Shown here: in pieces, positions 1-7,600 of the stretch
Layout: each line of letters opens with the position of its first letter
Position numbering within the stretch: position 1 is the stretch's first letter
NCBI RefSeq assembly: GCF_000518985.1
Contig: NZ_JAEQ01000021.1
Location: 1 to 64,000, forward strand
Origin: Chelativorans sp. J32
GTDB lineage: Bacteria > Pseudomonadota > Alphaproteobacteria > Rhizobiales > Rhizobiaceae
Length of the DNA stretch: 64,000 nucleotides
Direction: 5' to 3'
Translations under genes and position numbers: made by a program
The notes under the pieces: generated by a model
Seen by the model: the letters and a program-made list of their open reading frames with translations, nothing else
Database searches by the model: none
What the model was told of the DNA's origin: nothing

Positions 1-488
1 CATCATGCCTTCCCTCGTTCATATGCTGGACACTCCACGCACTGGGGAGGTTGCCGGTCGCAGTCCTTGTCCTTGCGTCCCGCAAGTCGATGCCGATGTC
101 ATGGTCTGGCTGCGTTCTCCCCATGACTCCCTGCGAGACGCCATACATATACGCCCGCATTCGGACACCCCCCGCCTACGTGTTGGGGGCACCATCAGCA
201 TTCCGCCTGTTAAGCCGTGTAGGCGAAGGCGACATTTCAGCCCTCGGATGCGGATTAACCGGTTCGTGTTCCTCAACCTTCCAGTGCTACAGCCTCGGGA
301 ACCATCTCGGCGTAACGGCTTCGCCTCAATTCCCTTTACCTGCGGGCTACGTCACCCTGCCAGTTGACGACAGGTCACCGCCGCTTGGGCTCATGCCCCT
401 CACAGCAGGGGGCACGGCATTCTTCAAATCCTCCTTTCTCAATGCATTCCAGTCATATGCACCCCGGACCATCCGGGACGAGGCGCAC
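1..488 (-). mobile_element. Group II intron, 5' portion (runs off the window)
   Basis: On the minus strand the IS3-type transposase reading frame stops matching after the codons for SDFTY plus one G. The sequence then changes to GTGCGCC, which fits the GUGYG 5' end of a group II intron. The next ~490 nt have no convincing ORF but are rich in short complementary blocks, as expected of ribozyme domains I-III. A possible intron-protein start (ATG at 22-20) lies at the edge, so the reverse transcriptase/maturase and 3' end would be outside. The intron is in the sense orientation of the host transposase. I identify it from the 5' motif, the clean break in the exon and the structure-rich composition; the class is not determined. 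Confidence 0.7.
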
Positions 489-911
489 CGTAGGTGAAGT
501 CCGACACCCACAGCATGTTCGGCCGCGGCGCCCGGAACTGCCGATTGACGCGATCGAGCGGGCAGATGGCTGTCTTGTCAGCGATCGTTGTGCGCACCCG
601 CTTGCCGCGGATCACCCCTTGCAAACCCATTTTCCGCATCAGCCGGGCGACCGTGCATCGGGCCACCTCGAAGCCCTCCCGCTGCATCTGCCGCCAGATC
701 TTGCGCACGCCATAGACCTGTCATCGAAAACCCTGCGGATCTCGCTCATCAGCTGAGCATCCCTCTTGACCCGTGCCGGTGCCGTCTCCGGGTTCTCGCG
801 GCGGCGCGCATGGGCGTGATAGGTCGACGGGGCAATCGCCAGTACGCGGCAGATCGGCTCGACCCCGTGCTCATCGCGGTACGCATCGACAAAGCGGATC
901 ATGGCTTCCAT
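489..911 (-). pseudogene. IS3-family transposase OrfB, frameshifted and split by the intron
   Basis: The frame starting at 911 reads [20 protein letters not shown], typical of the start of an IS3 OrfB, and runs to about 722. The match then moves to another frame, which gives VRKIWRQMQREGFEVARC and continues to WVSDFTY. A short deletion in the linker (normally about DENFxVYGV) explains the shift. The rve/DDE integrase core starts at SDFTY and is cut there by the intron, so most catalytic residues are not in the window. The gene is doubly inactivated here unless the intron splices and the deletion is tolerated. Confidence 0.82.
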
Positions 912-1231
912 CGGCGGTCGAGCTCCGCCTGGGCAAAATAAGCGCTGGCCTTGCGCAGGATCTCGTTGGCCTGCCGCAGCTCGCGGTTCTCGCGCTCCAG
1001 TGCCTTCATGCGCTCGCGCTCGTCCGTTGTCAGACCGGCTCGCAGGCCCTGGTCGCGCTCTGCCTGTCGCACCCAGGTATGCAACGTCTGCGCCGTGCAG
1101 CCGATCTTGACGGCAATCGAGGTAATGGCCGCCCACTGCGACGTGTGCTCGGGCGCGTGCTCAAACACCATCCGTACGGCGCGCTCACGCACCTCAGGCG
1201 AAAACTTACGGGACGTCTTGTGATTCTCCAT
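899..1231 (-). CDS. IS3-family transposase OrfA
   Basis: A 110-residue helix-turn-helix subunit of an IS3-family transposase. It opens with [20 protein letters not shown], continues through an HTH ([18 protein letters not shown]) and ends in a leucine-zipper-like coiled coil ([24 protein letters not shown] cut short here as [18 protein letters not shown]), the standard OrfA layout. OrfB overlaps its 3' end, so the active product would be an OrfAB fusion made by -1 frameshifting. The terminal inverted repeat lies 21 bp upstream of the start codon. This subunit looks intact while its orfB partner is broken. Confidence 0.9.
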   Translation of the reverse strand: MENHKTSRKFSPEVRERAVRMVFEHAPEHTSQWAAITSIAVKIGCTAQTLHTWVRQAERDQGLRAGLTTDERERMKALERENRELRQANEILRKASAYFAQAELDRRWKP

Positions 1232-1251
1232 GGCTCCAATCTCTCAAGATC

Positions 1252-1281
1252 TGGAGCCTCCGACAAACCCGGAGCGGTTCA
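1252..1281. repeat. IS3-type terminal inverted repeat (outer end)
   Basis: On the minus strand this 30-mer starts TGAACCGCTCCGGGTTTGTC, closely resembling the ends of IS51-group IS3 elements. It lies just outside orfA and directly abuts the interrupted orfA of the second element at 1282, so it marks the exact insertion junction. Confidence 0.75.
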
Positions 1282-1408
1282 CCCCGCGGATCGCCTCAAG
1301 CGCGACCTTGGCCTTGAACTGGGCCGTAAACCGTCTGCGTGTCTTCATGCTGGATCGTCCTTTTCAGCGGAAGATCCACCTTATGCCCCTGTCTCGGAAA
1401 CCGGGACA
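1282..1408 (-). mobile_element. Second IS3-family element, 5' end with orfA start, interrupted at 1281
   Basis: On the minus strand an ATG at 1348 begins MKTRRRFTAQFKAKVALEAI, the N-terminus of IS3-family OrfA proteins. After about 22 codons it is cut by the terminal repeat of the inner IS. Upstream, 1381-1408 reads (minus) TGTCCCGGTTTCCGAGACAG, matching the conserved end of such IS elements. The rest of this element should lie beyond the inner IS and intron, outside the window; the OrfB tail at 3381 is on the opposite strand and cannot be its direct continuation. Confidence 0.75.
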
Positions 1409-2018
1409 ACCTCACATCTTTGCGCTAGGAGAAGAGCCAGCGGCTGTATGATCGCCGACCGAGGCCTTGCGGATTGCAATCGTTCCCCACGCAAAGTTGC
1501 GCCTAAATACGTCCGAGCCTTGCGACGCTCGGCCCGGCTCCGTTGGTTCTGTACGATGGCACCAGCTCGCGAGAGTATCATCAAACAACGCATGTGGGCC
1601 AGGCCTCCTGTAAGACCCCCAAAACGCTTCCACAGGGAGACTATCTACTTCGTCCTCTGAAGTTCTATCCTCAATAACTCTCTTGCCGCGAGGCTATGGT
1701 GTCCCGCACGGCACCGCGCTTCAAAGGACGCCTTGGTTGATGTGACAACCTCATTGCCGCACCGAACCCATTCGTGTTGCTTCCAACCTGGGATGGCAGA
1801 CGTGGTGATCGAGCGATTGCACGACAGATTACATTCGTTGTCTAAGGGCAGGCAGGGCGGGGACGAGCGTCCGAATGGGGGCCGTTTTCCGATCCGCCAG
1901 TTTGGGTACCGTCCAAAAGAAGCCGCCGTTCCGCATCAACTCCTCTGCACGCATTGGATAGATTGCCCCCCGCCCAAGCAGCCGGCCGCTAGTCTACCCT
2001 GGGATAGGGCTTCCATGC
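1409..2018. other. About 600 bp without a recognisable gene
   Basis: No open frame here gives a recognisable protein on either strand. The longest frames (plus 1733-2053; minus 1381-1633) have arginine/proline-rich shadow composition and no motif I know. It is probably decayed DNA between the insertion sequences and the methyltransferase gene. Confidence 0.5.
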
Positions 2019-2720
2019 TCAATCTTTGTCGGCGTACCAACCTCGGATCATGAAAGCTTGGAAGAACGGGACCGGCTTTTGGAAGCCGCCAGCCTTCCAC
2101 ATTGCCTCCGTCTCCGTCGGCGGTAGGATACTCAGGACGTCACGCATCATGTCGCCAAGCTTTGCCAGAGTTTCCGGCGTTGCTCCCATTAGAGACTGGA
2201 TCTGCTTCCAGTCTTCCAGTATTTCCGGAAAGGTCGGGGCATCTAGGTCACCACTGATCTCAGCGCTGATGAACCGACCTCCCGACCTCAGCCGATCATG
2301 AATGGCCGAGTAAAAGCGGTGTCGGTCTTCGCGTTTGATGAAGTGCGCGACCAGCAGGCTGACTGCCGCATCAAAGCTGTCCTGGGTAACATCCTCGGCA
2401 TATCCCTGAAGAAGTTCGCATCGATGCAGAACGCCAGCGTGTTCGAGGCGACTGCGTCCGACGGCAAGCATTTCTTCGGATGGATCGATTCCGACAAATG
2501 ACCAACCAGGGTTTGCCTTCGCGAGCGACAAGATTTCCGCTCCGGTTCCCACGCCGACGCAAAGCACACGCGCGTTCAGGGGGAGGTCGGCTAGAACCAG
2601 TCGGATAAGGAAGTGCAAACTATCGGATATTGGTGCGAGCGCGCTGTTGCGGCGGTCGTAGGCTTCGGCGATGTCACGGTTGAATAAGTTGGGAGAGGTG
2701 GCGTTAACGGGTTGTGGCAT
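2019..2720 (-). CDS. Class I SAM-dependent methyltransferase
   Basis: A 233-residue soluble protein with a Rossmann-fold methyltransferase core. Motif I is VLCVGVGTGAEILSLA (residues ~53-68), followed by an acidic ribose-binding stretch (FVGIDPSEEML) and a motif IV-like DAAVSLLVAHF. The C-terminus (MWKAGGFQKPVPFFQAFMIR) matches small methyltransferases related to UbiE/TrmN-like groups that act on small molecules, but no substrate can be assigned. It is the only apparently intact non-mobile gene in the first 7 kb, isolated among IS fragments. A potential start ATG at 2720 is used; no operon partner is visible. Confidence 0.85.
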   Translation of the reverse strand: MPQPVNATSPNLFNRDIAEAYDRRNSALAPISDSLHFLIRLVLADLPLNARVLCVGVGTGAEILSLAKANPGWSFVGIDPSEEMLAVGRSRLEHAGVLHRCELLQGYAEDVTQDSFDAAVSLLVAHFIKREDRHRFYSAIHDRLRSGGRFISAEISGDLDAPTFPEILEDWKQIQSLMGATPETLAKLGDMMRDVLSILPPTETEAMWKAGGFQKPVPFFQAFMIRGWYADKD

Positions 2721-2876
2721 TGTTATTGTGTACCAGACTTGACGTGCATCAGGCCAGCCCCGTTAACTCCAAGGACCCACCAGCGCGTGACTGGCCGATT
2801 GTGCGAGAATTAGGCGTCCGCTCTCAACCCTTTGTCGTCGTTCCGGCTGCTCCAGTCACTGGCCCGGAACCTGGCG

Positions 2877-3160
2877 TGTCGGTCTTCACATTCGCATGGG
2901 CGATCATATGTACCAGCCTGGGATTGGCGATCACAACCCGATCCACATAGGGCGTCAGCACTTCAGCCACGACCGCAGCATTCCCCGTCGCCTCGATCGC
3001 CACATGATATCGTGGGTGAGCTCCTTCCTGGCGAACTCCTCCAACTTATCGCGCAGCATCTGAACCCGGCCGAGCTTGACGATCTCGCCGTCGAGCAACG
3101 ACACGACTTCGGCGGCAACACGGTGTATTCCATACCGATGATACGCACGGCTTCCTCCAT
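2877..3160 (-). pseudogene. IS110-family transposase remnant (N-terminal, frameshifted)
   Basis: Minus-strand fragments in three frames join into an IS110 N-terminus. MEEAVRIIGM starts at 3160; after a shift near 3128 comes IHRVAAEVVSLLDGEIVKLG and then LRDKLEEFARKELTH; after another shift near 3005 comes HVAIEATGNAAVVAEVLTPY, ending IAHANVKTDT. The family normally continues IDA with the rest of the DEDD catalytic core, but the match stops at about 2877. With two frameshifts and no C-terminus it cannot be functional. Confidence 0.78.
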
Positions 3161-3380
3161 CGCTGGACGAGAACAGCGAGCCAGCGGACAACACGACAAA
3201 TACGGATCCGCGCTCGCAGCGCATCTGGGCGAGTCGTAGGGGCGGCCAGATAACGTGCTCGAACTCTCAGTTCATCTGCATACGACGGCCTGCCCGCACT
3301 TGCGTGCTCCCGGTGCCCCGTGGCCCGGATGCGCCAAGCTTATCCAACCTGACGACCAATCCAACGTTGGCAACAACAAC

Positions 3381-3590
3381 ATGCCGGATAACGGCTATGT
3401 CGAATCCTTCAACGGCCGCATGCGCGATGAGCCGCTGAACGAGAGCCTGTTCTTCGGCATCGACTATGCGCGCAGCGCCATCGCCGAATGGAGGCAAGAC
3501 TTCATCACCGCGAGGCCGCATTCCTCGCTCGGCTACCAGACCCCGGCGGCCTTCGCCGGAACCCTCTTCGCTACTCCAAGAACGTCCGGG
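3381..3590 (+). pseudogene. IS3-family transposase OrfB, C-terminal remnant
   Basis: The plus frame reads NGYVESFNGRMRDEPLNESL, then FGIDYARSAIAEWRQDF, then RPHSSLGYQTPAAFAGTL. This is the conserved C-terminal part of the IS3 integrase core, including the catalytic Glu in YVESFNG. The normal upstream residues are replaced by unrelated sequence and no OrfA is nearby. It is on the opposite strand to the elements at 489-1408, so it is a separate remnant. Confidence 0.82.
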
Positions 3591-3609
3591 CCGCCCCCTT
3601 TTGCCCCTC

Positions 3610-3994
3610 GAGGTTCTTGTCGCTATTCTTCTCCTGCCGCTCGAATACTTTTTCAAAGGTGAGCCGCGCCACATCTGAGGTAGACCTACTTATGCCGGAC
3701 CGGTCGCCGGCCATTTGCGGCGCGGGCGAATAGCTGGGCAGACGTTCAAGGGCTTCGATCAGGCCCGGTCGCCTGTGGTAAGCTGTTCAAGCGCCCTCTG
3801 GACGGCCCCCGACAAACGGTGGAGTTCCTAGTTCAGAAGCTCCCGGTCCTGAGGCGTCACGTATAGACGTTTGCCTTTCAGGATGTCGTCGGACTAGGAT
3901 TCGTACCTCTTCTTCAGGGCATCGCCAATCAGCGGCGTGAGCAGTTTCCGCGGGAAGGGAATCCTCTGATGCCAGTCGACCAGGCTCGCCAGCC
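3610..3994 (-). pseudogene. Stop-riddled coding remnant of unknown origin
   Basis: On the minus strand a protein-like frame reads LVDWHQRIPFPRKLLTPLIG and DALKKRYES, then a stop, then SDDILKGKRLYVTPQDRELL and a further stop, then ELHRLSGAVQRALEQLTTGD. A second piece, VARLTFEKVFERQEKNSDKN, ends at about 3570. Composition and phase look like decayed coding sequence, but I do not recognise the family. Confidence 0.3.
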
Positions 3995-4061
3995 GCGTTC
4001 TGACAATTCCAAAAAACTCAATGGTTTCATTGGGTGGAGATAGATGGATTTGTCAGAACGC
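3995..4061. repeat. 16-bp inverted repeat with a nested palindrome
   Basis: The arms 3995-4010 and 4046-4061 are inverted copies of GCGTTCTGACAA(T/A)TCC with one mismatch. Between them, CAATG GTTT CATTG (4019-4032) forms a small hairpin almost at the same centre. It lies just upstream of the LexA box and the imuA remnant. It could be paired ends of a minimal mobile element, a recombination site or an operator. Confidence 0.55.
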
Positions 4062-4104
4062 AATTGATTTCCTTATATTTTTCTCTGACTCACTTTCCGA
4101 AAGA

Positions 4105-4119
4105 GAACAAATAATGAAC
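4105..4119 (+). promoter_or_regulatory. LexA (SOS) box, GAAC-N7-GAAC
   Basis: The 15-mer GAAC-AAATAAT-GAAC is an exact match to the alphaproteobacterial LexA operator (GTTC-N7-GTTC on the other strand). It overlaps the first ATG of the imuA remnant (4114), where imuA-imuB-dnaE2 operons are normally SOS-controlled. The site is perfect although the genes behind it are broken. Confidence 0.82.
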
Positions 4120-4355
4120 ATAACAGCCCATTGGCGCGTTGCAAAGCCCTCAGGAGACCGGATTTTGGCCGATCGCGCGGCAAACCTTCATATCGTCCAG
4201 CTTCGGGAACGCATCGCGCGGCTCGAGGGTGGCTCTGCACGCCGGCGCGAGGTCCTGCCATTCGGCGTCCCCGAGATAGACAAGGTACTGCCGGGAGGAG
4301 GGCTGGCGCTCGGCGCGCTGCATGAGGTTGCTGGCGGCGCCAACGGCGCTGTCGA
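4114..4355 (+). pseudogene. imuA: ImuA (SOS mutagenesis RecA-like protein), N-terminal remnant
   Basis: The frame contains LRERIARLEGGSARRREVLP, FGVPEIDKVLPGGGLALGAL and HEVAGGANGAVDG, the highly conserved N-terminus of ImuA. ImuA is the RecA-like accessory protein of the ImuAB-DnaE2 translesion mutasome. After about 80 codons it passes out of frame into imuB sequence, so the rest of imuA and the imuB catalytic region are deleted. Translation might start at the ATG inside the LexA box (MNITAHWRV) or later; usual ImuA starts lie closer to LRERIARLEG. Confidence 0.85.
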
Positions 4356-4951
4356 CGGGACCGGAGCTCATGCGCCGGCTCGACCAGGCCATGGGCCGCG
4401 CCGCCGAGCCCTTCGAGCCGGTGCGCTCGCCGGAGCTGATCGAGGTTCGACGTGCCCTCGGCGAGCCGATCGGCGCGCCGGAGACGATCGCGCGCTATAC
4501 CGGCAAGCTCGTGGATCAGCTCTGCGCCGCCCTCGAGACGCAGGGACTCGGCGCACGCCGGCTCGATCTCCTGTTTCACCGTGTCGACAATCGCATTGAA
4601 GCGATCCGCGTCGGCACGGCCGCGCCCGTTCGCGAAGCGCGCCGACTGACGCGCCTCCTCAGCGACCGTATCGAAACCGTGGATCCAGGTTTCGGTATCG
4701 AGCTGATGACGCTGACCGCGACGCGGGCCGAACCGCTCCGTGACCGGCAGACCATTTCGACGCTGGTCGAACCAGAAGAGCCGGACATCTCCGACCTCAT
4801 CGACGTCATCGCTAATCGCCTGGGAACAAACCGGCTCTATCGCTTCGCACCGGTGGAAAGCGATGTGCCGGAGCGCTCCGTCAAGCGCGTGGAGCCGACT
4901 GCACCCGACGAAGGCGCGAGCTGGCCGGGGGACTGGCCACGACCGGTTTGA
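4356..4951 (+). pseudogene. imuB: ImuB (Y-family polymerase-like), C-terminal remnant
   Basis: This continues directly from the imuA fragment in another frame. TGPELMRRLDQAMGRA, ETIARYTGKLVDQLCAALE, GLGARRLDLLFHRVDNRIE and RIETVDPGFGIELMTL are characteristic of the little-finger/C-terminal part of ImuB. It stops at WPRPV, where ImuB normally continues for many more residues, so both ends are missing. The fragment is open for 209 codons from 4322, but that ATG lies in imuA DNA. ImuB normally bridges ImuA, DnaE2 and the beta clamp. Confidence 0.85.
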
Positions 4952-5137
4952 GGAGGCGCGCTGGCCACGAATGGTTTGTTCGCCGGAAACATATCTCAAC
5001 CAGCTTCATAAACAAAGCGTCTTGAACGCTATCAAATTTTGATAAAGGAACACGGATCCCGCGTCACTCTAACGATCGGCAAAAGGACGCGCTGTTGCGC
5101 CTGCCGATCGCACAGGCGGATTCACTACCCGTTCGGC

Positions 5138-5174
5138 CTTAGTGTACGATTTTGGACTGTTCCTGTTCCGACCC
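5138..5174 (-). repeat. Tn3-family-type terminal repeat, first copy
   Basis: This 37-bp stretch from CTTAGTGTACGATTTT to GTTCCGACCC is about 80% identical to the Tn3-type end at 7617-7654 and lies in the SAME orientation. A Tn3 end points outward with GGGG and inward with TAAG, so this copy is the right-hand end of a different element whose interior lies to its left, where the imuA'-'imuB fusion is. Confidence 0.65.
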
Positions 5175-5226
5175 TCCATTATCTCAACCAGCTTTAGAAG
5201 GGGACATGGTACAATTTCGTATCCTT

Positions 5227-5695
5227 CTATTCACGATAGCCGAGTTCTGCCGAAATCTGCGCAGCACAGCTCCGCAAGCGCTGCGCAACCTCCGCCTCGA
5301 GTGAAGGATCGAAGGTGCCGGCCGGTCCCATAATGGTCATGACCAAGGATAGCCGGCGCACATGGTTGAAGACGGGCGAACTGATGGCGTTCATGCCAGG
5401 CACTGTCAATCCGATAGATCTGGCCTGGCCAACCTGGCGGACCTCCGAGAGTAGGGCCTCCACCTCCTGCCAAGGCCGTTTCAAGGTGTGCTGGGGAGAC
5501 CCACCGAAACGAAAATGCTCGGTCTCGATCATGCCTTCAATGAACTTCGATTCCATATAGGCGGCGAAGACCAAGCCAGTCGACGTGTTGAACAGCGACA
5601 TCACCGTCCCCGGACGCATATACACGTTCAAAGGATAGTTGACCTCTTCGGATCGCACGATGGTCGGACCCATGCTGCCCCATATCGCCGCGGCG
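5227..5695 (-). pseudogene. IclR-family transcriptional regulator, C-terminal fragment
   Basis: The minus frame contains MGPTIVRSEEVNYPLNVYM, IGLTVPGMNAISSPVFNH, then LSLVMTIMGPAGTFDPSLE and CAAQISAELGYRE at the natural stop. This is the ligand-binding half of IclR regulators, including the GMNAISSPVF and FDPSLE motifs. The N-terminal winged helix is absent. At about 5695 the sequence switches to Tn3 transposase in a different frame, so the gene was cut by transposon rearrangement. Confidence 0.8.
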
Positions 5696-7473
5696 GATCG
5701 GCGAAGCCAGTCCAATCGTGCACTTCCCTCAAGAGGTCCGGCACCTCAACCACTGGATACATGTCGCTGATCTCGGCATTCAGTTCCTCGGCTGCCGCCG
5801 GAAGCTCGCCGGCGGTCGGCGTGACAATCAAGGTACCAGCTTCAAGACGAATACCTTCGAGCTTCCCTGTCCGTGCCTGTGCGCAAGGCGCTTCAGGTTG
5901 AAGTCGAGCATCTGACGCGCTTCAGTAAGCCAAGCCGCGCCATCACCATGGACGCCCAGTCCAAGGCGATCCTCATCTTTCATGGTAGTGAATGTTGACC
6001 GCGGCATTAGATGCTCGTCGATCGGCCGGAAGGATCGGCTGCCATCGACCCAAATGTCTGCAAATCGCAGCCGGTCTCGCAAGGCCGCGAGGGTAGCGAT
6101 CTCGTAAAGTCGGCGATCAGATCTCCCCTCGCCGAAGATTAGCCTCCGATCAGCTTGGCTGAGGTGGGTGACCGGGGCGCGATCCGGAAGGGCCCGCCGC
6201 TTCTCGGCATGGAGCCGTTCAGCAGCGAAATTGCCGTAAGAAGCGGATCGTGTCGCCGCGCCGATTGGAACGTGAACGCCTGCAGAAAAGCACCGACATA
6301 CTTGTTGACGGTTGCATATTGCTCGGCCGCCACCACCAAGGGTGACGCCTCGTTGCCCTCGACCATCGACTCGAGTTCAGGCGTCATCCGGAGCAGCCGA
6401 TGCCAGCTGACTTTCTGGTCGAGAACCTCCAAAGCATTCCTTCCATCGTCGTTGGCGGACTGCAGGGCTGTGATCGTGTCGAGGAACATGCGCAGCGCCT
6501 TGGCGGTGTCCGGCCTGCACTCCATGTGCCGGTGCTTCTTGCGGTTGTTGGCCTGAGTGAACAGCCGACCCATCAGCTTGATGAACATCCCCACGGCATC
6601 GTCGGTGAGCTTTTGGCCGAGCTTGATGACCTGCGCCACTATCAGAGCGTGCCGGCGGCTAGAGTTGAAATCGCTGGCCAGCCAGGCCGGCGTGGCGTTC
6701 CCCTCACGGATCATCTGGTCCCACCGTCCGGATGATATGCGTATCTGCAGTTTCTGATCGATTTCCAGCGTGCGCAGGAAGGCAATCCGTTCGGTCAGCC
6801 CGACCAGGTTCGACGCGCCCGGTGCTTCCGGCGCCGAGCGCAGCCAATGAAAGCGCGTTTGGCCGATCGACTGATCAACCTCCAAAAGTCTGTCCAATGA
6901 TTGGAGTGCATCGAGCGGAATGTCTTCGATCAGAGTTCTCTCCGCCCGACGGCGGGCTATAGCACGGCCGGCAAGGCCAATGCGTTCGATTGTGTCGATT
7001 GCCGGCAGAAGAGACCCACGTTCACGCAATGTGGTGACAATGGAACTAGCTATTGCAGGACCGTCGTCGGACATCGCCGCAGTCTGAATTGCAGCCAATA
7101 GCGCGGCTCGACGATCTTGCGCCGTCGCGCTTCTCGTATCCAGATACACCATGAGGCGCGCCGTGTGATCACGACGGGTTTCTTCACGCCGTGCATAAAG
7201 CTCAAATGCTTCTGGGTCGGCGCCGACTTGGTCAGCAACATATCGAAGCATGGCGCGGGGCGGGATCTCCTCCGCTCCCAGCACTCGGCCAGGGCATCGC
7301 ATCAGGCATAGCTGAACGGCAAAACCAAGCCGATTATGATCGCGTCTTCGCAGCTCAATCTCCAGACGATCCGCCGGTGACAACGAATAGTGCCTGACCA
7401 AGCTATTCTCGTCGGCTGGTATATCGAAAATCTTCTGTCAATCATGAACCTTGAGAAGCTTTCGTTTTGCCAT
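5696..7473 (-). pseudogene. tnpA: Tn3-family transposase TnpA, decayed
   Basis: The N-terminal half is open from 7401 (RHYSLSPADRLEIELRRR, RSAPEAPGASNLVGLTERIA, WDQMIREGNATPAWLASDF) and typical of Tn3 TnpA. The original start is probably ATG 7473 (MAKRKLLKVHD), followed by TGA at 7440-7438 where relatives have an Arg codon (CGA). Further damage is a 1-nt shift near 6217, after which another frame gives LIFGEGRSDRRLYEIATL and FRPIDEHLMPR, and a shift near 5880 before GTLIVTPTAGELPAAAEEL. The match ends at VHDWTGFAD, so the C-terminal catalytic part is missing. The associated terminal repeat is at 7617-7654. Confidence 0.88.
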
Positions 7474-7600
7474 CGCCCGACTCCCCACGACCAATCTGCC
7501 GGGAGCGTTGTCGAGTCGGACGGACGAAGAAACCAAAACTGGTGCTTGACAACGCCAATCCACAGAGATCGGAGACCCCGCATCCGAGATCCGACATAGT

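Larger units (their letters stand above)
489..1281 (-). mobile_element. IS3-family insertion sequence, 5' part, interrupted by a group II intron
   Basis: An IS3-family element of the IS51-like type, with its left terminal repeat at 1252-1281, orfA (899-1231) and the start of orfB (489-911). The element is broken at 489 by the group II intron, so its 3' end lies outside the window. Its outer end abuts another IS3-type orfA at 1282, so it was inserted into an older element. A small deletion near 720 shifts the orfB frame, so the copy is probably dead independently of the intron. Confidence 0.8.

Noticed and set aside
19-276. An 85-residue open frame within the intron region
   Set aside because: Arginine-rich composition, no maturase or RT motif; expected as a chance frame in structured intron RNA.
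773-1660. A 295-codon plus-strand frame across the IS elements
   Set aside because: It is the antisense shadow of IS3 orfA/orfB with no recognisable domain.
4930-4975. Imperfect direct repeat CTGGCCACGA-x-GGTTTG at the end of the imuB fragment
   Set aside because: Two short copies only, in decayed coding DNA; no function can be supported.
4990-5195. A 15-bp direct repeat TATCTCAACCAGCTT at 4992 and 5180
   Set aside because: Too short, and flanks differ; may be a local duplication, but it does not match a target duplication of the Tn3-type end.
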